A DNA stretch of 63,190 nucleotides from a virus, in IMG/VR virus record IMGVR_UViG_3300035659_000010, positions 1 to 63,190 of that record. One strand, 5' to 3'. A program made the translations under genes and the position numbers. Below the pieces are notes generated by a model. It did not search any database, was not told the DNA's origin, and worked only from the letters and a program-made list of their open reading frames with translations. Within the stretch, counting starts at the first letter, position 1, and each line of letters begins with the position of its first letter. Positions 15,664 to 23,765 of the stretch are shown piece by piece.

Positions 15664-16308
15664 ATGCCGATCTCGCTGAACCTCCTGGTCAATCCGTCCT
15701 TGGTCGGTCCTCCCCCCGTTCCTACGCCGGCCTTTCCTCCCAGCGGCCAGCTTCTCGTGACTGTTCAATCGGCCACAGCAGATGGTCTCGCTGCCAGCAC
15801 TCAGCGGGCTCTGCTTGACGTTCAAGAACGCAACGTCGAGATTATTGCGAAACTCGGGCCCAGCTACGCTCTGTGGGTCAACGACGCGACTCTTTCTGGC
15901 GGCGGCGACGGACACACGTTCGTTTTGGAGATCCTGTTTGTGTCGGCTCAGATCAATCTTCTGGGACAGCTTGTTGCCTTGCTTGGTCTAGGCATTTCGC
16001 TTGCTCCCGAGAACTTTCGGTTTCAGTTTGCACTGGCTGGCGACGCAGAAAATCTACCGCCGCTTTACGATCCGATGCTGCAGACGTTGTTCGACACGGT
16101 CGACTCGCCTCCGTTCTTGGATTTCGCGGCTTTTGGGATTTTCAACCTGTGGGCCGGAGCAGCGAAGGGGACACGCTTTATGATGGGGGTCGGCGCGCTC
16201 TTTGTGCCGGAACAACAGCAGCTTCGCGCGAGCGCATCGTCCGCCGCCGCTTCCCCGCGCACGATGAGCGACGTGCTCGCCGCCGCCCGCGCGATGCTCA
16301 AGAAGTAG
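15664..16308 (+). CDS. structural-like protein related to the two fibre-like proteins at 56-58 kb
   Basis: 214 residues, own promoter. Two signature segments, GGGDGHTFVLEILF (about 79-92) and AKGTRFMMGVGALF, match GAGDGHMFFLELEF and AKGQRVMGLVVFG in the proteins at 56089 and 57401, in the same order, so all three share a domain. Here the domain is not followed by a fibre-like C-terminus but by a short Ala-rich tail ending MLKK. It may occupy the same structural position without a receptor-binding part. Its placement among early/middle genes is odd. Confidence 0.7.
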   Translation: MPISLNLLVNPSLVGPPPVPTPAFPPSGQLLVTVQSATADGLAASTQRALLDVQERNVEIIAKLGPSYALWVNDATLSGGGDGHTFVLEILFVSAQINLLGQLVALLGLGISLAPENFRFQFALAGDAENLPPLYDPMLQTLFDTVDSPPFLDFAAFGIFNLWAGAAKGTRFMMGVGALFVPEQQQLRASASSAAASPRTMSDVLAAARAMLKK

Positions 16309-16376
16309 TCCGCTCACTCGCGACACATGCTCGCGAAAACAAAATGACGTAGGCATGTACGCTTGACTTTCTTGTG

Positions 16377-16413
16377 TTGACGTAATCGTTTCGGTTCCCA
16401 TACTGGCTAGCCA
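16377..16413 (+). promoter_or_regulatory. promoter with a perfect TGGCTAGCCA operator
   Basis: TTGACG (16377-16382), a 16-base spacer and CATACT (16399-16404) make a plausible promoter. The ten-base palindrome TGGCTAGCCA (16404-16413) follows directly where transcription would begin. The box matches those at 3827-3899 and 58880-58950, tying the RuvC operon to the same regulator. Confidence 0.6.
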
Positions 16414-16430
16414 GGAGGAACTGGAACAAC

Positions 16431-16688
16431 ATGAGCAAGCAGTACTCGGGACATTCTCTCATCAGTGACGTCACGCCTTGGTGGTGGTCGAGCCGCTGGG
16501 GCCAGGGCGAGATCAGGCGCGCGGTGCTCGCGCTGCTCGCGACGAGGAAGTTCGACATCTCGCATGTCGAAATCTCACGCGAGGGTCTGCAGGTGAAGCT
16601 CGCGCTCGGCGAGCAAGAGGACGTGAACCGCACACAGGATCGCGTGAACGCCCTGAAGGCGGCGCTCGACGAGATGGTTGCGGCGTGA
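16431..16688 (+). CDS. small unknown protein, 85 aa
   Basis: First gene behind the operator at 16404. AGGAGG is present upstream but twelve bases from the ATG, slightly far. A Trp-rich N-terminal part (DVTPWWWSSRWGQG) leads into two predicted helices, the second (TQDRVNALKAALDEMVAA) with a coiled-coil look. Coupled by GTGA to the RuvC-like gene. It could be a cofactor of the resolvase; no family recognised. Confidence 0.75.
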   Translation: MSKQYSGHSLISDVTPWWWSSRWGQGEIRRAVLALLATRKFDISHVEISREGLQVKLALGEQEDVNRTQDRVNALKAALDEMVAA

Positions 16689-17209
16689 TCCGGGTCGTAG
16701 TCGGCATCGATCCCGGTCTCGCCTCGTGCGGGCTCGCGATCGTCACGAAAGAGATACAGCAACCGTGGCGGCTCGTGTACTCACAGACCATCCGAACGCC
16801 GCCGAGCATGGATCTGCACTCCCGGATGCACGAAATCTACACGGCGATGCAGGGGGTGCCGACCGACCTGTTCCGGGGCGTCCATATGCACGAGGCCCTC
16901 TTCGCCTGCGAGAACCAGTCCGGAGTCCTGGAGGGGAAGCGCCGCACCGGGCAGACGAACGCTGCGGCTGCGCTCGTCCAGCAGGTCGTGGGCATGGCGC
17001 GCGTCCGGGCCTTCTCGTTGGTGGTCCGGTTCGTTGAGCCGACGCCAGCGCAGGTGAAGACGGTGCTCGCCGGCATCCCGCGGACGGCGAGCAAGGCGCA
17101 GGTGCAGCGAGCGGTGCGTGCCCTCGTGAGGGACTGCCCGAAGGTGATGAGCGAGCACGCGAGCGATGCGATTGCGGTGGCGCTCGCGGGAGCGAGGATG
17201 GTCCGGTGA
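16685..17209 (+). CDS. ruvC: RuvC-like Holliday junction resolvase
   Basis: 174 residues, normal length. Catalytic acidic residues are visible: D9 in VVVGIDPGLASCG, E76 in CENQSG, and the final HASDAIAVALAG (H about 158, D about 161). RuvC cuts four-way junctions; phages use such enzymes to resolve recombination and replication intermediates, and to clear branched DNA before packaging. RuvC fits the RecT/YqaJ recombination system of this phage. GTG start overlaps the previous stop. Confidence 0.88.
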   Translation: MIRVVVGIDPGLASCGLAIVTKEIQQPWRLVYSQTIRTPPSMDLHSRMHEIYTAMQGVPTDLFRGVHMHEALFACENQSGVLEGKRRTGQTNAAAALVQQVVGMARVRAFSLVVRFVEPTPAQVKTVLAGIPRTASKAQVQRAVRALVRDCPKVMSEHASDAIAVALAGARMVR

Positions 17210-17391
17210 AAGAGCGCATCAAGCTACCGAGCGACCTCGCCCTCGCCGACGACGCGGCACTGGAGTTTTATAAGGGTGCGTGGTGGATCGTCGCCACGAA
17301 TCAGGGCGGCTACGACTGCACGAGGGTGTCTCTCCCTGCGCTGCTCAGGTGGCTCCGCGCGAACCGCCCCGACTTGCTGAAGGCTCCATGA
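17206..17391 (+). CDS. small protein, 61 aa, unknown
   Basis: GTG 17206 overlaps the RuvC stop as GTGA and its own stop overlaps the next ATG. Contains a strand-like pattern (ALEFYKGAWWIVATN) then a short helix (LPALLRWLRANRPDLL). Looks like a small folded domain rather than noise; no family identified. Confidence 0.65.
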   Translation: MKERIKLPSDLALADDAALEFYKGAWWIVATNQGGYDCTRVSLPALLRWLRANRPDLLKAP

Positions 17392-17549
17392 TGGCGACCG
17401 TCATCTTCGGCTTTGCCGACGGTCGCGTCAGTGGTGGGATCGGGTGCGATCTTTTCAACGGCGCGTTCGCAGAGGTTCTGCGGCTCGCGACGCTGTGCCG
17501 CGCCGAGGCGGTCTGGTGCCTGCCTCTGAATATATGGGAGAAACTGTGA
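17388..17549 (+). CDS. very small protein, 53 aa, unknown
   Basis: Coupled on both sides (ATGA at 17388, TGATG at 17547-17551). Sequence begins MMATVIFGFADGRVSGGIG, hydrophobic and Gly-rich, then a helix AFAEVLRLATLCRAEAVW. No clear membrane helix. Its codon pattern and coupling support translation, not a function. Confidence 0.6.
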   Translation: MMATVIFGFADGRVSGGIGCDLFNGAFAEVLRLATLCRAEAVWCLPLNIWEKL

Positions 17550-18181
17550 TGGCACTCAAGACTCCGCTGAAGTTGAAGAACACACCACAACCGCACCGTG
17601 CCTTCCCGCCGCTCCCGGTTATGAAGCCACTGAGCAGCGCGACGCCGAAAGCCCCGACCGGACAGGTCGAGCGCTGGCTCGTGATCCACAAGCGGACCGG
17701 CGGCGTGCTCGGCGTCGCCTGGGACCACTACTGGTTCGGCGCGCGTGCCCGCGCCGAGTGGTACTACAAGGTGCCGCTCGACGCCCTCACGCTCCGGCAC
17801 ATGCCGCTGCTTCAAGTCGAGAAGGACGCGCAGTGCAACATGAGCGGTGAACAGCTGGTGAAGGCTCTTGGGTTGAAGATGCACACGGAGGTCGTCGTCC
17901 AAGACGTCGACCATGCCGAGGGGACGATCACTCTCGGGCGGGGGTGCGGCATGACCTTCTCGTTCAACGACGAGTCCGGCAAATACTTCAGCTGTATGCT
18001 GCCGACTGGCCACACCGGGGATCACCGCGCCTTTGCTGGACCGACTTGCGACGTTGTGTTCCGATGGCGTGAAGGCTCCGTCGGCGGTGCCTTGGCCTGT
18101 CGGCTGGCGCTCGGGCATCGCGGTAAGCACCACGGATACAAGAGGCGCTGGAAGACGGGCGAGGGACTGGTGAAACGATGA
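17549..18181 (+). CDS. protein with two CxLPxGHxGxH-type metal-binding motifs
   Basis: 210 residues; ATG 17549 shares its A with the previous TGA. The C-terminal quarter contains CMLPTGHTGDH and, about 30 residues later, CRLALGHRGKH, a repeated Cys-His arrangement common in small putative zinc-binding modules of actinobacterial and phage proteins. The N-terminal 40 residues are Pro-rich and basic; the middle (WLVIHKRTGGVLGVAW...) is strand-rich. Function unknown; nucleic-acid or protein binding is plausible. Confidence 0.75.
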   Translation: MALKTPLKLKNTPQPHRAFPPLPVMKPLSSATPKAPTGQVERWLVIHKRTGGVLGVAWDHYWFGARARAEWYYKVPLDALTLRHMPLLQVEKDAQCNMSGEQLVKALGLKMHTEVVVQDVDHAEGTITLGRGCGMTFSFNDESGKYFSCMLPTGHTGDHRAFAGPTCDVVFRWREGSVGGALACRLALGHRGKHHGYKRRWKTGEGLVKR

Positions 18182-18378
18182 CCAATGAAGAGATCGCTGT
18201 TCAGGCCAAGAAGCTCATGTTGGGACTCCGCGGGTCTGGTCTGAAGTCTATTGACGTCCTAACGATCCTCCTCTCGGCGCTGGCGGCCACGGCGGTTTAC
18301 TGCGGCGTGTCGAAAGACGATGTGATGGAGAATGTGGAGCGCGCCTACGATGCGGTATCGGGGCTCAAGCAGAACTAA
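18178..18378 (+). CDS. small helical protein, 66 aa
   Basis: ATG overlaps the previous stop as ATGA. Three helices are predicted: [15 protein letters not shown], a hydrophobic [19 protein letters not shown] and [17 protein letters not shown]. The middle helix could insert in a membrane but is interrupted by polar ends, so a soluble helical bundle is equally likely. Unknown family. Confidence 0.7.
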   Translation: MTNEEIAVQAKKLMLGLRGSGLKSIDVLTILLSALAATAVYCGVSKDDVMENVERAYDAVSGLKQN

Positions 18379-18388
18379 AGGGAAGCAC

Positions 18389-18775
18389 ATGACAGACTTC
18401 GGAGGCATGGGCGGTGTGCAGGGCGGGCGTCCGCGGAACGACGAGGATCTATTCGAGGTTGCGGTCGAGCGCGCTCTCGGCGAACGGCTGCGCAAAGAGC
18501 ACACGCCAAACCTGGGCCGCCCGGACTGGTTCGAGGGCACAGGCATCGGTCACCGGCTCTGGGGCTCGCTCTCGAACGTCGACTGGAAGCACGAGAACGG
18601 CGACACCGCGAGCTACTCGTTCCGAGCGGCGGGCGACCTGATCGCGACCATCGTGGGCGAGGGCGACTACATGGACTGGTACTGCTCGCACGACCACGGC
18701 GTCATCGACCCGGAGGTTGCGGAGGCGATGGCGCGCGAGGGCTGGATGGCGACCGTGATGGAAGGGGAGCTTTGA
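18389..18775 (+). CDS. acidic unknown protein, 128 aa
   Basis: ATG 18389 with AAAGGG upstream. Starts with Gly/Met-rich [13 protein letters not shown], followed by an acidic helix and a Trp-containing strand region ([23 protein letters not shown]) and an acidic tail. No motif recognised. Coupled to the next gene through a TTG start. Confidence 0.7.
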   Translation: MTDFGGMGGVQGGRPRNDEDLFEVAVERALGERLRKEHTPNLGRPDWFEGTGIGHRLWGSLSNVDWKHENGDTASYSFRAAGDLIATIVGEGDYMDWYCSHDHGVIDPEVAEAMAREGWMATVMEGEL

Positions 18776-19077
18776 ACCCGTACTGGCTTGTCGCGATCCC
18801 ACTCGCCTGGCTCTCCGGCTATCTGGTCGGCCAGGATGCGGGCCGCGACGCCGAGCGCAAGCGCGTGAACTACGGCATGAACATCGCGTTGTCGCTTCTG
18901 TCGAGCAAGGCACTGTACCTCCTGAACGGTTGGAACCGTGGAGACATGTCGAAGGAGTACCTCCTGTCCGGGCTCAAGGAGTACGCCGCCGAGAAGAAGG
19001 CGAAGCACGAGGGAGAGCAGCAGGCGCTGCTGGAGCGGCTTGGGCGGTACAGCGAGAAGCAGAAAGAGAGGGAGTAA
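18772..19077 (+). CDS. membrane-anchored protein with coiled-coil tail, 101 aa
   Basis: The TTG at 18772 overlaps the previous TGA and has GGGGAG upstream. Residues 3-22 ([20 protein letters not shown]) form an N-terminal membrane segment; the rest is a charged helix ending in EKQKERE. The layout resembles small phage membrane proteins such as spanin or antiholin-like factors, but there is no lysis cassette around it, so no role is assigned. Confidence 0.7.
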   Translation: MNPYWLVAIPLAWLSGYLVGQDAGRDAERKRVNYGMNIALSLLSSKALYLLNGWNRGDMSKEYLLSGLKEYAAEKKAKHEGEQQALLERLGRYSEKQKERE

Positions 19078-19080
19078 CAC

Positions 19081-20001
19081 ATGTCGTACGAAGCAAAGAT
19101 CCTGGCGGACTCACTGAGTCCGGCTGACCACCGCGTGACCACGATGCAGGTCACATTCCCCCGACTCATTTTGGCGGAGTTCAACACGCACCGCGTACTC
19201 TCGCGCAACAGCGCGTCGAGTCGCGCGATCCCGGTCGAGCGGCGCATCGAGCAGATCAGAGAGAACCCGTTCGTGCCGGAGGCGTTCGGCAAGAACCAGA
19301 GGGGGATGCAGGCGAGCGAAACGCTGGATGATGCGGAGGCGCGACAGGCCGAGAAATGGTGGAGGGATGCGGCGTGCGCGGCGCTGGAGTACGGCGCGAC
19401 GTTGGCGGCGTGCGGCGTCCACAAGCAGCACGCAAACCGGGTCATCGAGACGTACGCCTGGCACACCGTCATCTGTACCTCGACCGAGTGGGCCAACTGG
19501 GACGCGCTCCGCGTGAGCCGGATGGCGCAGCCGGAGATGTTCAAGATCGCCAGCATGATGCGCGAGGTGCGGCAGGCGAGCACGCCGGAGCCGCTGGAGT
19601 ACGGCGAATGGCACCTGCCGCTCGTGACGAAGCCGCCTACTGACACGCACTGGACAAATCGAGATGAGGTCAACGACCTGACCGCTGTCGGCTTCGACCC
19701 CGTCAAGGTTTGCGTCGGTCGCTGCGCGTCGGTGAGTTACGAGCGCCACGACGCGACGACGCCCGACAAGGCGAGTGCGATCTGCGACAGGCTCCGCGCC
19801 GACGGGCACATGTCCCCGTTCGAGCACGCGCTCCGGCCCATGACGGCTCACGAGTTACGGCTCTTTCAGCAGGACGCTTTGGAGTGGAACGGGCGCGAGT
19901 GGATGCCGACCGGCGCCGTACGGCACTTCCTCGGCAACGTCGAGGGCTGGGTCCAGTACCGCAAGCTCTTGCCCGGCGAAGCCGTCTACGTGGGGGAGTG
20001 A
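19081..20001 (+). CDS. thyX: flavin-dependent thymidylate synthase ThyX
   Basis: 306 residues, GGGAG ribosome site. The ThyX signature is present as THRVLSRNSASSRAIP (about 37-52), which holds dUMP and FAD; the C-terminal SPFEHALRPMTA and RHFLGNVEGWVQYRK segments complete the family pattern. It makes dTMP from dUMP using methylene-tetrahydrofolate and NADPH, feeding phage DNA synthesis or hypermodified bases. A roughly 100-residue middle region is larger than in minimal ThyX proteins. Confidence 0.95.
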   Translation: MSYEAKILADSLSPADHRVTTMQVTFPRLILAEFNTHRVLSRNSASSRAIPVERRIEQIRENPFVPEAFGKNQRGMQASETLDDAEARQAEKWWRDAACAALEYGATLAACGVHKQHANRVIETYAWHTVICTSTEWANWDALRVSRMAQPEMFKIASMMREVRQASTPEPLEYGEWHLPLVTKPPTDTHWTNRDEVNDLTAVGFDPVKVCVGRCASVSYERHDATTPDKASAICDRLRADGHMSPFEHALRPMTAHELRLFQQDALEWNGREWMPTGAVRHFLGNVEGWVQYRKLLPGEAVYVGE

Positions 20002-20005
20002 CCCG

Positions 20006-20212
20006 ATGATCGACCTGAAGGAAACCATAGAGAGGGCGGAGGCGATTCTGCGGACGACTAGCACATCGGCCTTCGTTGAGGCGTATGCCTGCTTGAGAGC
20101 GGGCGTGGAGATGTACCTGGAGCAGCAGATCGTTAGGGAGCCGTGCCCGAATCACAAACTAGTGATGCTTGCGCCCGGAGAATTTTGCGCGATCTGCGCG
20201 AACAGCACATGA
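20006..20212 (+). CDS. small protein with CPxH and CxxC pairs, 68 aa
   Basis: ATG follows GGGGGAG by seven bases. An N-terminal helix (ERAEAILRTTSTSAFVEAYACL) leads to a C-terminal CPNHKLVMLAPGEFCAIC, a small zinc-ribbon-like element. Stop overlaps the ATG of a 10-residue frame. Function unknown. Confidence 0.7.
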   Translation: MIDLKETIERAEAILRTTSTSAFVEAYACLRAGVEMYLEQQIVREPCPNHKLVMLAPGEFCAICANST

Positions 20213-20241
20213 CCTACCCGGAGACGATGGAGGGCGCGTGA
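20209..20241 (+). CDS. 10-residue coupling frame
   Basis: ATG 20209 overlaps the previous TGA; ten codons (MTYPETMEGA) end in a TGA that overlaps GTG 20238 as GTGA. It bridges two larger genes so a ribosome can pass without leaving the mRNA. The peptide itself is probably irrelevant. Confidence 0.4.
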   Translation: MTYPETMEGA

Positions 20242-21512
20242 AGAACACCTACTGGCAAGGAGTGATCGCTGCGTCCCCGTGGGGCAACGTGCACAGGAGA
20301 GAGAACATGGAACAGACGACGAACGATGACCTGAATGACCACGCGGTCGAGCGCGCACAGCGCAGCGACGCCGAGCGCATCTCGGCGGAGTGCGACGCGC
20401 TCAAGGTGATGCTGCTGGAGAAGAACAAGGCGTACGGCTCGTCGGCCCTCGCGCCCGTCAGGATCTTCGCGAAGTCCGACACGGTGGAACAGATCCGCGT
20501 CCGCATCGACGACAAGCTCTCGCGGCTCATGCGCGGCAGCGCCGCAGGCGAGGACGTCGTCAAGGATCTCCTGGGCTACCTGATTCTGCTGCGCATCGCG
20601 ACGAAGGAGCAGTGGGACAAGCAGGTTCACGTCGCCGCGTCGCCGGAGGTCATCGAGGAGGCGCTTGCTGCCGAGCACGACTGCGACGACCCCGACTGCC
20701 AGCGGTGCCATCACATCGCGCCGCTGAAGGCTGCGGCGGCACGCGAGGATGTCGGCTTCGCTCTGACCGACGCGGAGGCAGCGGAAGCGGAGCGCGCGGT
20801 GGACGCGGAGGAGTGGGGCGGAGAGGTTCGTCGCAAACTCGGGATCGCCCGCGGGCACCTGGATGGGCTGGCACAGGATCTGGAGGAAACAGGCGGCTGG
20901 GAGGAGACGGTCAAAGAGATCAGGCAGACGCTGCGCGAGACGGCTGATCCGAATCCGTCCGAGCGCCACGGATGGGAGTTCCTCGCCGTCGAGAATCAGC
21001 GGCTCCAGGAAGAGGTTGAGGGATTGGAACGCGACTCGGATACGCTGCAGGCTGCGTACGATGCGGCCGGCATCAGCGGCCTGCAGAATCTGGCGAAGCG
21101 CATCACGGAGATGCGAGAGGAGAGCGAGCGACTGAGGGAGACGCTACGCGCGTTCGACTTGGAGAGGGAGCTACGAGCGCGGGCGGAACAGAGCTACGCG
21201 GCGATGCGAGAGGAGATCGTGAGGCTGCGCCGCGAGCGTGACGATGGGCATGTGAAGACTGAGCAACTCGTCAGCTGCGTTGCGGAGAGCGATGCACTGA
21301 GGGAGAAGCTGGCGTTTCGTGTGCATGAGCCGGGCACGTTCGCTGCGCTGCAGGCAGAGGTCGAGAGGCTCAGGAGCAACTCGGATTCGTTGCATGCCGC
21401 GTACGATGCGGCCGGCATCAGCGACCTGCAGAATCTGGCGCAGCACATCAAGTCGATGCGTGCCGAGCGCGATGCGCTGCTGAAGGAGAAACAGGAGGTG
21501 CAGGGCACATGA
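20238..21512 (+). CDS. Nmad1/DUF1599-type domain with long coiled coil
   Basis: 424 residues from GTG 20238 (GGAGGG upstream); ATG 20307 with AGGAGAG is an alternative giving 401. About residues 50-140 read LLEKNKAYGSSAL ... EQIRVRIDDKLSRLM ... DLLGYLILLRIA, the nucleotide-modification-associated domain 1 pattern, a helical domain found in phages with nucleotide or base-modification genes. The remainder is coiled coil containing two copies of a segment with AAYDAAGIS.LQNLA (DNA near 21031-21120 and 21380-21470), an internal duplication. ThyX upstream and NUDIX downstream fit a nucleotide-metabolism module. Confidence 0.8.
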   Translation: MKNTYWQGVIAASPWGNVHRRENMEQTTNDDLNDHAVERAQRSDAERISAECDALKVMLLEKNKAYGSSALAPVRIFAKSDTVEQIRVRIDDKLSRLMRGSAAGEDVVKDLLGYLILLRIATKEQWDKQVHVAASPEVIEEALAAEHDCDDPDCQRCHHIAPLKAAAAREDVGFALTDAEAAEAERAVDAEEWGGEVRRKLGIARGHLDGLAQDLEETGGWEETVKEIRQTLRETADPNPSERHGWEFLAVENQRLQEEVEGLERDSDTLQAAYDAAGISGLQNLAKRITEMREESERLRETLRAFDLERELRARAEQSYAAMREEIVRLRRERDDGHVKTEQLVSCVAESDALREKLAFRVHEPGTFAALQAEVERLRSNSDSLHAAYDAAGISDLQNLAQHIKSMRAERDALLKEKQEVQGT

Positions 21513-21865
21513 CCACCGTGAAGCTCCAGTACTGGCCCGTGCTCTCCCGCGATCAGACCGAGGACGGCAAGCTGAAGCGCGGCGGCTACAAGCGCACCGC
21601 GCTCGCGCTGGAGGAGCGCGAAGAGTCGCTCGTCCGACTGGAGACACGGTCTCGCGCTCTGCTCACGTGGGGCGTCGCGAACGCCGCGGAGTTCAGTCTG
21701 AACACCGGACGCTGCATCGGGAACCCTGACTGGGTGCTGATGAAGGAGTCCCGCAAGGCGCTCCGCAAGCTCGCGCGGGAACAGTTCCCCAAGGAGACGG
21801 TTGCGCTGGAGTCCGCCGCGAGCGATGCTTCAGGCACCGAAGGAGCGAACCATGGCGTTGAGTGA
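21509..21865 (+). CDS. unknown protein, 118 aa
   Basis: ATG overlaps the previous stop as ATGA. Basic N-terminal half (RGGYKRTALALEEREESLVRLE) followed by WGVANAAEFSLNTGRCIGNPDW and a helix-rich end. The segment NTGRCIGNPDWVLMKESRK recurs in no family I can name. Overlaps the next gene by 14 bases. Confidence 0.7.
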   Translation: MTTVKLQYWPVLSRDQTEDGKLKRGGYKRTALALEEREESLVRLETRSRALLTWGVANAAEFSLNTGRCIGNPDWVLMKESRKALRKLAREQFPKETVALESAASDASGTEGANHGVE

Positions 21866-22445
21866 CGCAGAGGAGCAGGCGATCAAGGAGCTTGCTGAGA
21901 TCGAGGGAAGGTCCGTCGAGGACGTCAAACGGGAACTGCTCCGAGCGAAGCTCGGGCTCTCCAGTTCGCCTCCTCCGGAGCGAACGCCGACCGCGCTCGC
22001 GCGCCGCCCCGGCTCGGGGGACGCGAGCGGCGCAGACCTTGCGCGCGTGCGCGCCGAGGCGGTCCAGCGGCACCAGTCGCAGGAGTTCCCCGGCTCGCCG
22101 GTCGTGCGCTACCGCGGCGACCATCGGAACGAATCGCCCGAGGAGGCGCAGGAGCGTTGGTTCCAGGAGGAATCCGAGCTTGTGGACGGCGTTCACGGAC
22201 TTGGCGGCCAGAGCGCTGGCGGCATCTTTGGCGGCGGCGCAATCGCCACGAGCATCTACGACCCGGAGGCCGAAGGACGCGCCGACGCGAAAACGGGACA
22301 GATGGCCAACATCAAGATGCTCGGGCTCATCGAGCGACTGGAGGCGCGGCTCACGGCGAGCGAGGCGGCGCGGGAGCTTCCGGCCCCGCAGCGCGGCGGG
22401 GCGCTCCCTGGCGCGGCGACGCGACGACTCGGACGGGGCAAATAG
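21852..22445 (+). CDS. unknown protein, 197 aa, with helical start and Gly-rich centre
   Basis: ATG 21852 with AAGGAG upstream. The first 35 residues (LSDAEEQAIKELAEIEGRSVEDVKREL) form two helices of ribbon-helix-helix or small-helical type; a Pro/Arg-rich linker follows, then a Gly-rich centre (GLGGQSAGGIFGGGAI) and a final coiled helix (LGLIERLEARLTASEAAREL). No enzymatic motif. Perhaps a scaffold or adaptor. Confidence 0.7.
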   Translation: MALSDAEEQAIKELAEIEGRSVEDVKRELLRAKLGLSSSPPPERTPTALARRPGSGDASGADLARVRAEAVQRHQSQEFPGSPVVRYRGDHRNESPEEAQERWFQEESELVDGVHGLGGQSAGGIFGGGAIATSIYDPEAEGRADAKTGQMANIKMLGLIERLEARLTASEAARELPAPQRGGALPGAATRRLGRGK

Positions 22446-22756
22446 TGAGCGCCCCGAAGGCCATCACATTCATCCGACCGGACCCGTCGGAGTTCGTGCT
22501 GCTCGTGGCGAAGACGCGGGGCAACGGCATCGTCGTCGGCACCGAGAACTTCAAGCCCGGCGGGACGGAGTGGGCCACAGACCGGGACATGCGGGACGCG
22601 GGGTACATGCCGACGGAGGACGGGTGGAAGCTCCTTGCGCTGGTGAAGGAAGCTGCTGCGGCAGCGGCGCTATCCGACGACCGATTCGGCAAGAGTGCGC
22701 GACTCTGGGCGGAGGAGGCGGAACGGATCGTGTCCGGAACGATTACGCAGGGTTAG
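22445..22756 (+). CDS. unknown protein, 103 aa
   Basis: The GTG at 22445 shares its G with the preceding TAG. Strand-like N-terminal half (KAITFIRPDPSEFVLLVAK) and helical C-terminal half. Ends just before the NUDIX gene, probably co-transcribed with it. No family recognised. Confidence 0.65.
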   Translation: MSAPKAITFIRPDPSEFVLLVAKTRGNGIVVGTENFKPGGTEWATDRDMRDAGYMPTEDGWKLLALVKEAAAAAALSDDRFGKSARLWAEEAERIVSGTITQG

Positions 22757-22767
22757 GTACGTTGCAC

Positions 22768-23217
22768 GTGAAAAAATCGGACGTTCCTCGCGCCGCTGGC
22801 ACCCTCATCGTCGCCGATAACACGGGCCGCGTGTTGCTGCTGGAGCGCACCGACGGTCAGGGCTGGAGCCACCCCGGCGGCATGGCCGAGCCCACCGACG
22901 AGTGCGCCGAGGAAACCGCGATCCGCGAACTTGTTGAGGAAACCGGGCTCCCGCCGATCCTGACCGAGCAAGTCGCCCAGCTTCGCCTGGGCCAGCTTGC
23001 CGACGGGGACGTGGTGCTCGCCGAGGACGACGACGTCCTCGGTGGCCCGGTCGTTCTGGTATACGATCTCTTCGTGGTTACAGTCCGCGAGGAGTTCGTG
23101 CCGACTCTCGACGGGGAGCACACGGCATGGACCTGGGCCGAACCGTCCGACACAGGCCCACATCTGCACCCTGGAGCCGACTGTGCGCTCCGCTGGCTCC
23201 TGAAAGAATTTGGATGA
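22768..23217 (+). CDS. NUDIX hydrolase
   Basis: 149 residues from GTG 22768 (a TTG two codons earlier is possible). The NUDIX box is GMAEPTDECAEETAIRELVEETGL, i.e. the E-x7-REL-x-EE-x-G-L core with one extra residue after the glycine, at about 42-65. Such enzymes cleave nucleoside diphosphates linked to another moiety, such as oxidised dNTPs, NAD-type compounds or mRNA caps. A TTAGGT lies about nine bases upstream of the GTG and could be a -10 box, which would make it leaderless. Confidence 0.88.
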   Translation: MKKSDVPRAAGTLIVADNTGRVLLLERTDGQGWSHPGGMAEPTDECAEETAIRELVEETGLPPILTEQVAQLRLGQLADGDVVLAEDDDVLGGPVVLVYDLFVVTVREEFVPTLDGEHTAWTWAEPSDTGPHLHPGADCALRWLLKEFG

Positions 23218-23717
23218 CATACCATACGCTCGCGGCGCTTCTGACGACCCTCTGCACGTTTTTGCTCGTCGCCCTGGTCGCTCTTTGGCGGGTCTCGCTC
23301 CGTCGCATCGGCGAGCTTCGCCGCGCGCTCGACGAGGCCGCAGCCGCGGCGAACGAAGCTCGGGGGGCGGTCGACTCGCTCGCGGAGATGGCTCGGACCG
23401 AGGAGCGGAAGGCCAGGGAGTTCTTCAGCATCATCGAAGGGGTCGAGAAGGAGCGGGACGGCTGGCAAAAGTTCTACCGAGAGTCGAGTCACGCGGCCGG
23501 CGTCGCTCAGGCGTGGCTGATGCGCGATCTCGGGCGGACGATCGGCCAGGCGAACGCCTACGCCGCACGTCTCCGAGCCCTCGGACAGCAGGCTCCGGCG
23601 GTGAATCTCGACCCGAACCTGCAGGACGTGCTGGAAGAGTTCTCGGTGGCACATGCCGCCGTCGCGCCGGACGCCCCGCCCGCGCCAGGACCCGGCTCAG
23701 CGGTCTCGCCACCGTAG
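23214..23717 (+). CDS. membrane-anchored coiled-coil protein, 167 aa
   Basis: ATG overlaps the NUDIX stop as ATGA. One N-terminal membrane helix (about 3-24, TLAALLTTLCTFLLVALVALW) is followed by a long Ala/Glu/Arg coiled coil and a Pro-rich tail. Orientation is opposite to the C-terminally anchored proteins further right. Could be a spanin-like or membrane scaffold factor; not assigned. Confidence 0.75.
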   Translation: MTYHTLAALLTTLCTFLLVALVALWRVSLRRIGELRRALDEAAAAANEARGAVDSLAEMARTEERKAREFFSIIEGVEKERDGWQKFYRESSHAAGVAQAWLMRDLGRTIGQANAYAARLRALGQQAPAVNLDPNLQDVLEEFSVAHAAVAPDAPPAPGPGSAVSPP

Positions 23718-23728
23718 GGTAGTAACTC

Positions 23729-23757
23729 TTGCTCTGGCATGTGCTGATGTTTAGGAT
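23729..23757 (+). promoter_or_regulatory. promoter for the 23766 gene set
   Basis: TTGCTC (23729-23734), 17 bases, TAGGAT (23752-23757), then eight bases to the ATG at 23766. Good spacing and a TAnnnT -10. No Shine-Dalgarno lies between, so the message is leaderless or nearly so. It separates the nucleotide module from the acidic and coiled-coil genes. Confidence 0.65.
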
Positions 23758-23765
23758 GTCCGCAC

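Noticed and set aside
18772-19077. Spanin or Rz-like lysis protein
   Set aside because: The N-terminal helix plus coiled coil would fit, but there is no neighbouring endolysin or outer-membrane partner and it sits in the nucleotide module.
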